DNA from: an uncultured Allomuricauda sp.
Lineage (GTDB): Bacteria; Bacteroidota; Bacteroidia; Flavobacteriales; Flavobacteriaceae
Direction: 5' to 3'
Assembly: GCA_937899065.1 (NCBI GenBank)
Contig: CALBPG010000224.1
Span: forward strand, 1-36,766
Length of the DNA stretch: 36,766 bases
How positions within the stretch are numbered: the first letter of the stretch is position 1; every line of letters starts with the position of its first letter. The notes beneath the pieces are model-generated. The model saw only the letters and a list, made by a program, of their open reading frames with translations, made no database searches and was not told the DNA's origin. Below, piece by piece: positions 30,532 through 36,766 of this stretch. The position numbers and the translations under genes were made by a program.

Positions 30532-30614
30532 AGGAGTCTTTCCTAACAGTAGTACCCAGATAATATAATCCACTACTTTATTCATTTCTAGAATCATAAT
30601 TTATCGTCTATTTG

Positions 30615-32195
30615 ATGTTTGAGATTTCAGACCTAAAAACAAAAAAGCTTCCTGAGTTACAGGATATCGCAAAAGGACTTAATATACCTAAATTCAAGTC
30701 TTACAAAAAACTTGACTTGGTATATCAAATTTTGGATGTGCAAGCTTCCAATCCAAAATCGGTGGCTACTGCGGCACCAAAATCAACCGAAGAATCAAAG
30801 CCAAAACCAAAACGCTCTCGCGTTTCACGTGCTAACAAAGAATCATCGGAAGAAACCAAACCAACTCCAACTCAGGACAACAAAGAAACCCAGGAGCACA
30901 AGGGTGGTAAGGAAGAAGGTTCACAAAACCGTTCCAACAGGGACCATAAATCCAATGGGCCTGCTAAAAACCAAAACCACCGTAGGAACAACCAACAAAA
31001 CAAGAACCAGCACAAAGAGCCTAAAAGCAACAACTTTGACAAGGATTTAAGAAACCGTTACAAGGAACCTGAATTTGAATTCGATAGTATTATCGAAAGT
31101 GAAGGGGTATTAGACATTGCAAAAGATGGGTACGGGTTCTTGAGGTCTTCGGATTATAACTATTTATCATCTCCAGATGATATATATGTATCACAATCCC
31201 AGATACGTCTTTTTGGTTTGAAAACTGGGGATACGGTATTGGGTAACGTACGTCCGCCGAAAGAAGGCGAAAAGTATTTCCCACTCATTAAGGTTTCCAA
31301 AATCAACGGGTTGGACCCGCAGATTGTTCGTGACCGAGTATCTTTCGAGCACTTGACACCACTTTTCCCAAAGGAAAAGTTTCGACTCGCTGAAAGACAA
31401 AGTACGATTTCTACTAGAATCATCGATTTGTTTTCGCCTATTGGAAAAGGGCAAAGGGGAATGATTGTTTCGCAACCCAAGACTGGTAAAACCATGTTGT
31501 TGAAGGATGTTGCCAATGCTATTGCGGCAAACCATCCGGAGGTGTATCAAATCATTTTGTTGATTGATGAACGGCCTGAGGAAGTTACCGACATGCAGCG
31601 TAACGTGCGTGGTGAAGTAGTTGCCTCGACCTTTGATAAAGAAGCTACGGAGCACGTAAAAGTCGCCAACATCGTTATTGAAAAGGCGAAAAGGTTAGTC
31701 GAATGTGGTCATGATGTAGTGATTCTTTTGGATTCCATCACGCGTTTGGCACGTGCCTACAACACGGTACAACCTGCTTCAGGAAAAGTATTGAGTGGTG
31801 GTGTGGATGCGAACGCTTTACACAAACCAAAGCGTTTCTTTGGAGCGGCCCGAAATATTGAAAATGGAGGTTCATTATCCATCATCGCTACAGCTTTGAC
31901 CGAGACCGGTTCTAAAATGGATGAGGTCATCTTTGAGGAATTCAAGGGTACGGGTAACATGGAATTGCAACTTGACCGTAGAATTTCGAATCGAAGAATT
32001 TTCCCTGCGATTGACCTTATCTCCTCTTCTACGCGTAGAGATGATTTATTGCTGGACGAAAATAACATCCAACGGATGTGGATCATGCGCAAATACTTGG
32101 CAGATATGAATCCTGTAGAAGCCATGGAGTTCATGGAACAACGCATCAAGCAAACCCGAAATAATGAAGAGTTTCTGCTTACGATGAACGGGTAG
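30615..32195 (+). CDS. rho: Transcription termination factor Rho
   Basis: A 526-residue hexameric RNA helicase ending untranslated transcripts. Residues 1-43 are the Rho_N helical domain; about 45-150 are a Lys/Asn/Gln/Glu-rich insert; about 155-235 the RNA-binding cold-shock-like domain (Gly-Tyr-Gly-Phe-Leu-Arg-Ser). The ATPase has Walker A Pro288-Lys-Thr-Gly-Lys-Thr293, Walker B Val-Val-Ile-Leu-Leu-Asp, the Arg-Ala-Tyr-Asn segment, and the Q/R loops (Gly-Gly-Val-Asp-Ala-Asn-Ala-Leu, Gly-Thr-Gly-Asn-Met-Glu-Leu). The ATG at 30615 is preferred over a TTG directly before it. E. coli Rho is 419 residues; the excess is the insert, usual in Bacteroidota. Confidence 0.97.
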   Translation: MFEISDLKTKKLPELQDIAKGLNIPKFKSYKKLDLVYQILDVQASNPKSVATAAPKSTEESKPKPKRSRVSRANKESSEETKPTPTQDNKETQEHKGGKEEGSQNRSNRDHKSNGPAKNQNHRRNNQQNKNQHKEPKSNNFDKDLRNRYKEPEFEFDSIIESEGVLDIAKDGYGFLRSSDYNYLSSPDDIYVSQSQIRLFGLKTGDTVLGNVRPPKEGEKYFPLIKVSKINGLDPQIVRDRVSFEHLTPLFPKEKFRLAERQSTISTRIIDLFSPIGKGQRGMIVSQPKTGKTMLLKDVANAIAANHPEVYQIILLIDERPEEVTDMQRNVRGEVVASTFDKEATEHVKVANIVIEKAKRLVECGHDVVILLDSITRLARAYNTVQPASGKVLSGGVDANALHKPKRFFGAARNIENGGSLSIIATALTETGSKMDEVIFEEFKGTGNMELQLDRRISNRRIFPAIDLISSSTRRDDLLLDENNIQRMWIMRKYLADMNPVEAMEFMEQRIKQTRNNEEFLLTMNG

Positions 32196-32236
32196 AAAAT
32201 TTTTACAACTTTCTGGGCAGAACACACAATATTACA

Positions 32237-32266
32237 GCCCTTCCTTACTTCAGGAAGGGCTTTTTT
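32237..32266 (+). terminator. Intrinsic terminator of rho
   Basis: Stem GCCCTTCCT / AGGAAGGGC, six-base loop, then six T. It begins 41 bases after the rho stop codon. Confidence 0.93.
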
Positions 32267-32342
32267 AGCTTCATATTAAAGAAATACCATATCTTTAAGA
32301 CAGGTTTCCCCAACTAATAAATCCTGACTGACAACTACTATT

Positions 32343-32984
32343 ATGAAAAACATTAACTCCTTAAAAATCGTAGTGCTAGGCCTTGGACTGACTAGTCTTG
32401 TTGCCTGCAGAACTGAAGTAAAACCGGAAGAAACGCCTGAAAAAGAAGTACCTCAAAAAGTGCTAGCCCCGGAGGGAATTATTACCCTTGAAGAATCTAA
32501 AAAACTATACGACAACTACACCCGATACAGAGCAGAAAGCATTGAAAAGTTTGAAAAGGAGAATTTTGAAAACGAAGAATTTATGGCTGCTCGTTACACC
32601 GATTTCGATTACAAAGACCTTAAGCAATATCTCGATTTCGTAGAACAAGCGGCAGCCAAGGCCGACGTTGATGTATCTACCGTGCGGGTATATTATGCAA
32701 ACAAAGGGGGGAAAACCCATCAAAATTCAATCTTTTTCGTACCGACCCTAAAGAAAGGGAAAGAAAACTATGGTTTTTACATTGGAGCCGATGGTTCAGC
32801 ACAACTTATTAAGGATAGAGTTAGGGTTGACGTACAGCAACAAGGCGCTGAGGTTCTCAAGAAGAATGAACTTGAAAAAGCCCACCCCAGTACGTTAACG
32901 GTGTCTGCTCCAATGCTATTCGATGACCAAAGTTTGGCCTATAACAAGGGAACCAGTGGCCCTCCGCCGCCGCCAGATTATTAA
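32343..32984 (+). CDS. Hypothetical lipoprotein with Pro-rich C-terminus
   Basis: A 213-residue lipoprotein; signal ends Leu-Val-Ala-Cys (Cys22). An acidic, Lys/Glu/Pro-rich linker follows (residues 23-50), then a mixed alpha/beta domain with a Tyr-Tyr-Ala-Asn-Lys-Gly-Gly-Lys segment and a short run of five prolines before the end (Pro-Pro-Pro-Pro-Pro-Asp-Tyr). No family I recognise. A TATCTTTA -7-like element lies at 32290-32297. It is separated by 6 bases from a membrane protein gene, and the pair is probably co-transcribed. Confidence 0.82.
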   Translation: MKNINSLKIVVLGLGLTSLVACRTEVKPEETPEKEVPQKVLAPEGIITLEESKKLYDNYTRYRAESIEKFEKENFENEEFMAARYTDFDYKDLKQYLDFVEQAAAKADVDVSTVRVYYANKGGKTHQNSIFFVPTLKKGKENYGFYIGADGSAQLIKDRVRVDVQQQGAEVLKKNELEKAHPSTLTVSAPMLFDDQSLAYNKGTSGPPPPPDY

Positions 32985-32990
32985 TATTGG

Positions 32991-33680
32991 ATGGCGAAAG
33001 ACATATTACTACAAATTCTAAAAGAGTATTACATCCCCCTATACCTTTTGACATGGGTGGTGGCGATGATACGTTTTAAGCGCTATGATGATACGGTGCT
33101 AAAGCACTTACCTATTTTCATCATTTATACTTTCTTCACGGAATTGTTGGGATACTTTATCAAGTTTCATGAAGATTTTCAGTTTTTCTCTGCTGAAGGT
33201 ACTGACTGGCACAATGTTATCATCTTCAATATATACCAAGTGGTGGTTTTCGCGTACTTCTTTTGGGTCTACCATAAAGTGTGCTTGCTACCTGAAAACA
33301 AACGCCGAATTAAATTCTTAGCGATTGGAACCTTTTCTTCGTACTTCATTAGTCTCTTTTTTCAAGATCCGTTTCATGTAGGATTATATTATGGTGATTT
33401 AGTAGGTTCACTTTCATTAGTAATTGTAATTGTCTTATACTTTATGGAGAAGACTAAGGAAACGCCAAAGTATCCCACAATAAACAATCTCATGTTTTGG
33501 ATAAGTATAGGATTAGGTATCTTCTATCTTTTCTTCCCATTTATTTACCTAACAGGATATGTTAAATATGAAATTTGGGTCGAGTATCACTTCCAAACGG
33601 TATTGAGCATTCTGATTGTTACCATGTATATCCTCTTTAATATTGGATTCATCTTTGGGAAGAAGAAGGCATTTACCTAA
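32991..33680 (+). CDS. Hypothetical multi-pass membrane protein
   Basis: A 229-residue protein with about seven hydrophobic segments, rich in Phe, Tyr and Ile (such as Thr-Trp-Val-Val-Ala-Met-Ile and Phe-Leu-Ala-Ile-Gly). A Glu-Leu-Leu-Gly-Tyr segment in helix two and charged loops are conserved-looking. I see no transporter or enzyme motif. The shape resembles seven-helix sensor modules of Bacteroidota, but no kinase or other output domain is attached. It is paired with the upstream lipoprotein. Confidence 0.8.
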   Translation: MAKDILLQILKEYYIPLYLLTWVVAMIRFKRYDDTVLKHLPIFIIYTFFTELLGYFIKFHEDFQFFSAEGTDWHNVIIFNIYQVVVFAYFFWVYHKVCLLPENKRRIKFLAIGTFSSYFISLFFQDPFHVGLYYGDLVGSLSLVIVIVLYFMEKTKETPKYPTINNLMFWISIGLGIFYLFFPFIYLTGYVKYEIWVEYHFQTVLSILIVTMYILFNIGFIFGKKKAFT

Positions 33681-33907
33681 GTGTATTTCTCTATTTATTG
33701 GGCTAATTCGCGTCAAAACGACGTTTCATCGATTATTTTAAATAGTTTGTAGGTTTTTTCGTTCAAGTACTGTAAAAAAGATTATCGGACTTTTTAAACC
33801 ACTCATCGACACTTAATCGCGTCTAATCACAAATCACGCTTTTCGATTTAGGTTCAGAAGTACTTTTGGTCTAAGTTTTATTTCAAATCCTACAAAAAAC
33901 CATAGAG
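33681..33907. other. Intergenic region upstream of the LruC gene
   Basis: AT-rich, with no coding-like frame. Contains the palindrome AAACGACGTTT (33716-33726), two direct copies of TCATCGA (33726 and 33803, 77 bases apart), and a -7-like TAAGTTTT near 33870. It may hold regulator sites for the LruC gene. Confidence 0.35.
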
Positions 33908-35950
33908 ATGAAAACGTCCCGAATCATGGGCTCCATAATGGCCCTACTACTTATGGCGAGCATTACTTCTTGTGTGAAAGACAGTTTTGACGAAACCGTA
34001 ATCGACCCAGACGGCGAAGAAAACCCAGAAACACCAACCCCCATCGAAGAGTTGGAAATCACACAACTGCAAATCCCTGAAGATTTTGAGTTTGCGACAG
34101 ATAAAACCGTAAACTTGACTATCAACGATAATGCATCCAACGTAAAATATGATGTATATGCCTACCAGGAGTCAAGACTGACCAGCAACCAAATCACCTA
34201 TCTTAATGAGGAGGAGGAAGAGGTCACCGAAACCGAAATTGCTGTTGACAATTTGAACCATCTTATCTTTTCAGGAGCGCCTTCTTCAGGAGGTATACAA
34301 CACTCTTTTGTAGTGCCCAACTATTTTGAAAAACTATACATCCGTAGAAAAGAAGGTTTTGTGTATTCCTCAGCAGTGGTTGACATCAATGATGGGAATA
34401 TCACTTACACCCATAATCCGAACAGTGGCCGGGGTTCCAACGCTGGTAGGTCCATTGTACAAGATTATCTGTATTGCGTAAATGGAAGCGGGGATTTATT
34501 TCAAGTAGACCCTGTTGATGGGGCTTATACCTTTATTAGTGATATGCCCATGGGCAGTTATACGGCCGCTATCGACCAACAAAACAAGGTACTGTATTCC
34601 ATAGGACGAAGTAAGCCAAATCCTTTAATGAAGTACGATATCGTCAATGACAGCTGGACTACCGTAAGCAATTTGAACAAAGGAGGCCCTAGACTTGACT
34701 ATAATGACCAAGATGGCTTACTGTATTTTTCCACAGGGGCGAAGTTGTTCACCATTGACCCTATAAATGGTACATTTCTTTCCGAATGGGACATCAATGG
34801 ATTGGATAAAACCAATGGTGGAGATTTAGCCTTCGCTGAAGACGGAACACTTTTCCTTTGTACGTTCTCAGGTCTATATCGTTTGGAATTGAACAACGAA
34901 GGTGACTACGATTCTACAAGAATTAGTGGAGAAGACCTTCCGTTCAATCCAACATCCATGACTTTTGATTCCAACAATGAGCTATGGTTGGCCAACAGTA
35001 CAGGAGACGGAGATTTAATTGTAATGGATACACAAACCGGTGGTTGGCAGTATAGTTATGGACCAAACTCCAACACCAATGTCACTTTTGGTAGAACCAT
35101 TAATGACCTAACTACTTTTAGAATTATTGACGAAAATGCTGTAGACCCTGATACGGATGGTGATGGTATTACGGACAGCAACGATGATTTTCCAGAAGAT
35201 GCCGATAAAGCGTTCGAGCAATTCACGCCCAGTAAATATGGTTGGGGAACTGTAGCTTTTGTAGATATATTGCCGTTTTTAGGAGATTATGATTTTAATG
35301 ATACCGCTGTGAATTATCGCTTTGTAGCTGTATTGAATTCCCAAAACCAAGCTGTGCAATTGGATATTCACTATGAAGTTACCTCCGATGGGGCTAATTT
35401 CACCAATGGTTTTGGTATTGAATTCGAGAATATGGACCCTAGTCTTGTAGCTTCCGTTACGGGTACAGTGTTGACAGAAAACTATATCACAGAAGCGGCA
35501 AATGGCTTGGAAGCAGGACAAGACAATGCGGTGGTCATCTTATTCGATAATAACGAAACCAGACTTAACATCGCAAGTACAGTATCCATTACGTTTGTTA
35601 ATCCCATAGCCACATCCACACTAGGCACTGCTCCATTTAATCCTTTCTTGATTATTAATAAAGAAAGAGAAAAGGAAATTCATTTACCCAATAAGAGCCG
35701 AACCACTTTGGGAGCTGATGCTTCTTCTGCTGAAGGTGCCAATCAAGATGTAGACGGAAATTATAGAACAGATTCTGGTTTACCATGGGCGATTAACATC
35801 GTGCACAACTTTAAACCACCAAAAGAGAGAGTGCCTGTAAACCAAGCGTATAACTTTTTCAATGTTTGGGCGTCTTCTGGCGGTAGTTCATATCCCGACT
35901 GGTACAAAGACTCCAATGGTTACCGAAATGAATCCAACTTAAAAGAATAA
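33908..35950 (+). CDS. LruC-domain surface lipoprotein with beta-propeller region
   Basis: A 680-residue lipoprotein; signal ends Ile-Thr-Ser-Cys (Cys22), then an acidic Pro-rich linker. Residues about 175-395 repeat a propeller-like unit (Leu-Phe-Gln-Val-Asp-Pro-Val-Asp-Gly, Leu-Phe-Thr-Ile-Asp-Pro-Ile-Asn-Gly, Leu-Ala-Phe-Ala-Glu-Asp-Gly-Thr). A thrombospondin type 3-like calcium motif (Asp-Pro-Asp-Thr-Asp-Gly-Asp-Gly-Ile-Thr-Asp) at about 412-422 leads into the LruC domain (Gly-Trp-Gly-Thr-Val-Ala-Phe-Val-Asp, Asp-Tyr-Asp-Phe-Asn-Asp). The end (Leu-Pro-Trp-Ala-Ile..., Tyr-Pro-Asp-Trp-Tyr) matches DUF4842. LruC proteins are surface proteins of unknown role; those of Bacteroidota often bind polymers or act in adhesion. 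Confidence 0.9.
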   Translation: MKTSRIMGSIMALLLMASITSCVKDSFDETVIDPDGEENPETPTPIEELEITQLQIPEDFEFATDKTVNLTINDNASNVKYDVYAYQESRLTSNQITYLNEEEEEVTETEIAVDNLNHLIFSGAPSSGGIQHSFVVPNYFEKLYIRRKEGFVYSSAVVDINDGNITYTHNPNSGRGSNAGRSIVQDYLYCVNGSGDLFQVDPVDGAYTFISDMPMGSYTAAIDQQNKVLYSIGRSKPNPLMKYDIVNDSWTTVSNLNKGGPRLDYNDQDGLLYFSTGAKLFTIDPINGTFLSEWDINGLDKTNGGDLAFAEDGTLFLCTFSGLYRLELNNEGDYDSTRISGEDLPFNPTSMTFDSNNELWLANSTGDGDLIVMDTQTGGWQYSYGPNSNTNVTFGRTINDLTTFRIIDENAVDPDTDGDGITDSNDDFPEDADKAFEQFTPSKYGWGTVAFVDILPFLGDYDFNDTAVNYRFVAVLNSQNQAVQLDIHYEVTSDGANFTNGFGIEFENMDPSLVASVTGTVLTENYITEAANGLEAGQDNAVVILFDNNETRLNIASTVSITFVNPIATSTLGTAPFNPFLIINKEREKEIHLPNKSRTTLGADASSAEGANQDVDGNYRTDSGLPWAINIVHNFKPPKERVPVNQAYNFFNVWASSGGSSYPDWYKDSNGYRNESNLKE

Positions 35951-35972
35951 AACCAGTACAACCCGCAATAAA

Positions 35973-35997
35973 AAACGCCCCTCAAAAAGGGGCGTTT
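35973..35997. terminator. Bidirectional terminator between the LruC gene and rpsT
   Basis: A 10-bp perfect stem (AAACGCCCCT / AGGGGCGTTT) with a five-base loop. It begins 22 bases past the LruC stop and lies 22 bases past the rpsT stop on the other strand, with A and T runs on either side. Confidence 0.93.
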
Positions 35998-36019
35998 ACT
36001 TTTTCCAAAAGAAATCAAA

Positions 36020-36271
36020 TTACATCGCAGCTACTTTGCTCGCCAATTTGCTCTTAAGGTTTGCTGCTTTGTTTTTGTGGATGATGTTTCGTTTTGCCAG
36101 CTTGTCAATCATTCCGATTACGCTGGGCAACATTTCCGCTGCAGCTTTCTTATCTTCCTCATTGCGTAATTTCTTCATGGCATTACGCATGGTTTTATGT
36201 TGATAACGGTTACGCAAACGTACCGCCTCATTTCTTCGAATTCTTTTTAACGCTGACTTGTGATTCGCCAT
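36020..36271 (-). CDS. rpsT: 30S ribosomal protein S20
   Basis: An 83-residue basic helical protein of the 30S subunit. It begins [12 protein letters not shown] and contains the S20 pattern (Asn-Arg-Tyr, Met-Arg-Asn-Ala, [15 protein letters not shown]). Length is typical. It begins 21 bases after the 3' end of a tRNA-Glu on the same strand, so it is likely released from a tRNA-rpsT precursor. Confidence 0.97.
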   Translation of the reverse strand: MANHKSALKRIRRNEAVRLRNRYQHKTMRNAMKKLRNEEDKKAAAEMLPSVIGMIDKLAKRNIIHKNKAANLKSKLASKVAAM

Positions 36272-36292
36272 TTCCTTAAATTTCTTTTTTCG

Positions 36293-36364
36293 TAGCCCGT
36301 AGGGGAATCGAACCCCTGTTACCAGGATGAAAACCTGGCGTCCTAACCCCTAGACGAACGGGCC
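36293..36364 (-). tRNA. tRNA-Glu (anticodon TTC), copy 1
   Basis: A 72-base tRNA on the - strand. Acceptor stem GGCCCGT pairs with ACGGGCT (a G-T pair at position 1-72), discriminator A. The anticodon loop holds TTC between CCAGG and CCTGG arms; the T arm is GGGGTTCGATTCCCC-like. The CCA end is not encoded. It reads glutamate codons and is the glutamate donor for tetrapyrrole synthesis via glutamyl-tRNA reductase where that route is used. Confidence 0.97.
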
Positions 36365-36409
36365 AATAATTAACTGAACATCCGGATTCCAATCTAGAAT
36401 CCTTTTTCG

Positions 36410-36481
36410 TAGCCCGTAGGGGAATCGAACCCCTGTTACCAGGATGAAAACCTGGCGTCCTAACCCCTAGACGAACGGGCC
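36410..36481 (-). tRNA. tRNA-Glu (anticodon TTC), copy 2
   Basis: Identical in all 72 bases to copy 1, 117 bases away, with six to eight matching bases just beyond its 3' end (TTTTTCG). A tandem duplication kept the leader but not the rest of the spacer. The CCA end is not encoded. Confidence 0.97.
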
Positions 36482-36547
36482 AAAAATTTCACCTTGTCAA
36501 ACCTAAATGATTCCCCCTCAACTAAGAAGATACCATTCTGGCGGGTG

Positions 36548-36577
36548 CAAAAATACAACTATTTTTAAGTATTGCAA
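36548..36577 (-). promoter_or_regulatory. Canonical promoter of the tRNA-Glu/rpsT unit
   Basis: On the - strand: TTG (36575-36577), 19-base spacer, TATTTTTG (36548-36555). This is the full Bacteroidota consensus (-33 TTG, -7 TAnnTTTG), and the first tRNA lies 67 bases downstream of it. It is the best promoter in the window. Confidence 0.82.
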
Positions 36578-36600
36578 CAGTAAAATCCAATTTTTGGCAT

Positions 36601-36766
36601 TTAATATGCCTTGGCAAAGAGTACGCGTTTGGAGGAGGGTGCACCAGTCAAAATACATTGCCCTTCCTCCTCTGACGCATCAAGAGGGATACAGCGAATC
36701 GTAGCCTTCGTTTCATCCTTGATTCGTTCTTCCGTTTCAGAAGTTCCATCCCAGTGGGATGATACA
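36601..36766 (-). CDS. proS: Prolyl-tRNA synthetase, C-terminal end (5' part outside the window)
   Basis: The last 55 codons of an archaeal/eukaryotic-type (class II, ProS type 3) prolyl-tRNA synthetase. The visible residues include Trp-Asp-Gly-Thr, [17 protein letters not shown], Cys-Ile-Leu-Thr-Gly and the C-terminal Arg-Val-Leu-Phe-Ala-Lys-Ala-Tyr, the conserved zinc-like C-terminal extension with its final Tyr. The stop is at 36601-36603. The spacer to the tRNA-Glu promoter is short, so this gene probably ends shortly before the next unit begins. Confidence 0.93.
   Translation of the reverse strand, partial: VSSHWDGTSETEERIKDETKATIRCIPLDASEEEGQCILTGAPSSKRVLFAKAY

Noticed and set aside
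31191-32227. Long - strand frames over rho (154 and 156 codons)
   Set aside because: They are shadows of the conserved Rho coding sequence.
1-36766. CRISPR array, prophage, transposase or toxin-antitoxin module
   Set aside because: No regular spaced repeats, phage structural genes, transposase motifs or paired toxin genes are seen.

Overview
The window comes from a member of the Bacteroidota, almost certainly the family Flavobacteriaceae. The evidence is the gene content: rho with a long Lys/Asn/Gln-rich N-terminal insert, DUF1599, DUF4293, DUF3667, a DoxX protein fused to a thioredoxin-like tail, an LruC-domain protein and an archaeal-type prolyl-tRNA synthetase. Promoters of the Bacteroidota type (-7 TAnnTTTG) and many lipoproteins with acidic residues after the lipid cysteine agree. 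I cannot assign a genus. Most of the window is roughly 43-46% G+C by spot counts, with AT-rich islands near 1.7-3.5 kb and 4.65-5.7 kb.

Positions 1-18.6 kb are an accessory region, almost all on the + strand. It holds small membrane proteins, NmrA-like and SDR-type NAD(P)-binding proteins, three GNAT acetyltransferases, an alpha/beta hydrolase, a metallo-beta-lactamase-fold hydrolase, a lipoprotein related to acetolactate decarboxylase, and several lipoproteins. Two transcription units stand out. One is a MarR regulator with two identical palindromic operators flanking its own promoter, followed by two overlapping genes (11.16-12.4 kb). The other is an AraC regulator followed without gaps by three beta-lactamase-fold serine hydrolases (13.3-18.6 kb). 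A fourth serine hydrolase, with a TPR tail and AT-rich composition, lies at 1.8-3.3 kb.

Positions 18.6-36.8 kb are conserved housekeeping blocks. On the - strand, DUF1599, the DoxX protein, tpiA and prmA form a tight operon; clpS lies downstream of an M57 metalloprotease that sits between it and prmA. On the + strand folP, cdaA (c-di-AMP synthesis) and a DUF3667 protein are coupled. Then come an ABC exporter and truA (-), a phosphoesterase (+), DUF4293 (-), rho (+), a lipoprotein/membrane-protein pair (+), an LruC-domain lipoprotein (+), and finally rpsT, two identical tRNA-Glu genes and the 3' end of proS (-).

The most checkable anomalies are disruptions. The DoxX gene has a TAA exactly where its frame otherwise continues for 35 family-like codons to a second stop just before tpiA. 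A WD40-like lipoprotein gene is split by an in-frame TAG. A decayed reading frame on the - strand at 5681-5872 carries a TGA. TpiA carries Asp in the hinge next to its catalytic Glu, where Val is normal. These are either real gene decay or consensus errors, and the reads can tell. I see no CRISPR array, prophage, insertion sequence or defence island.
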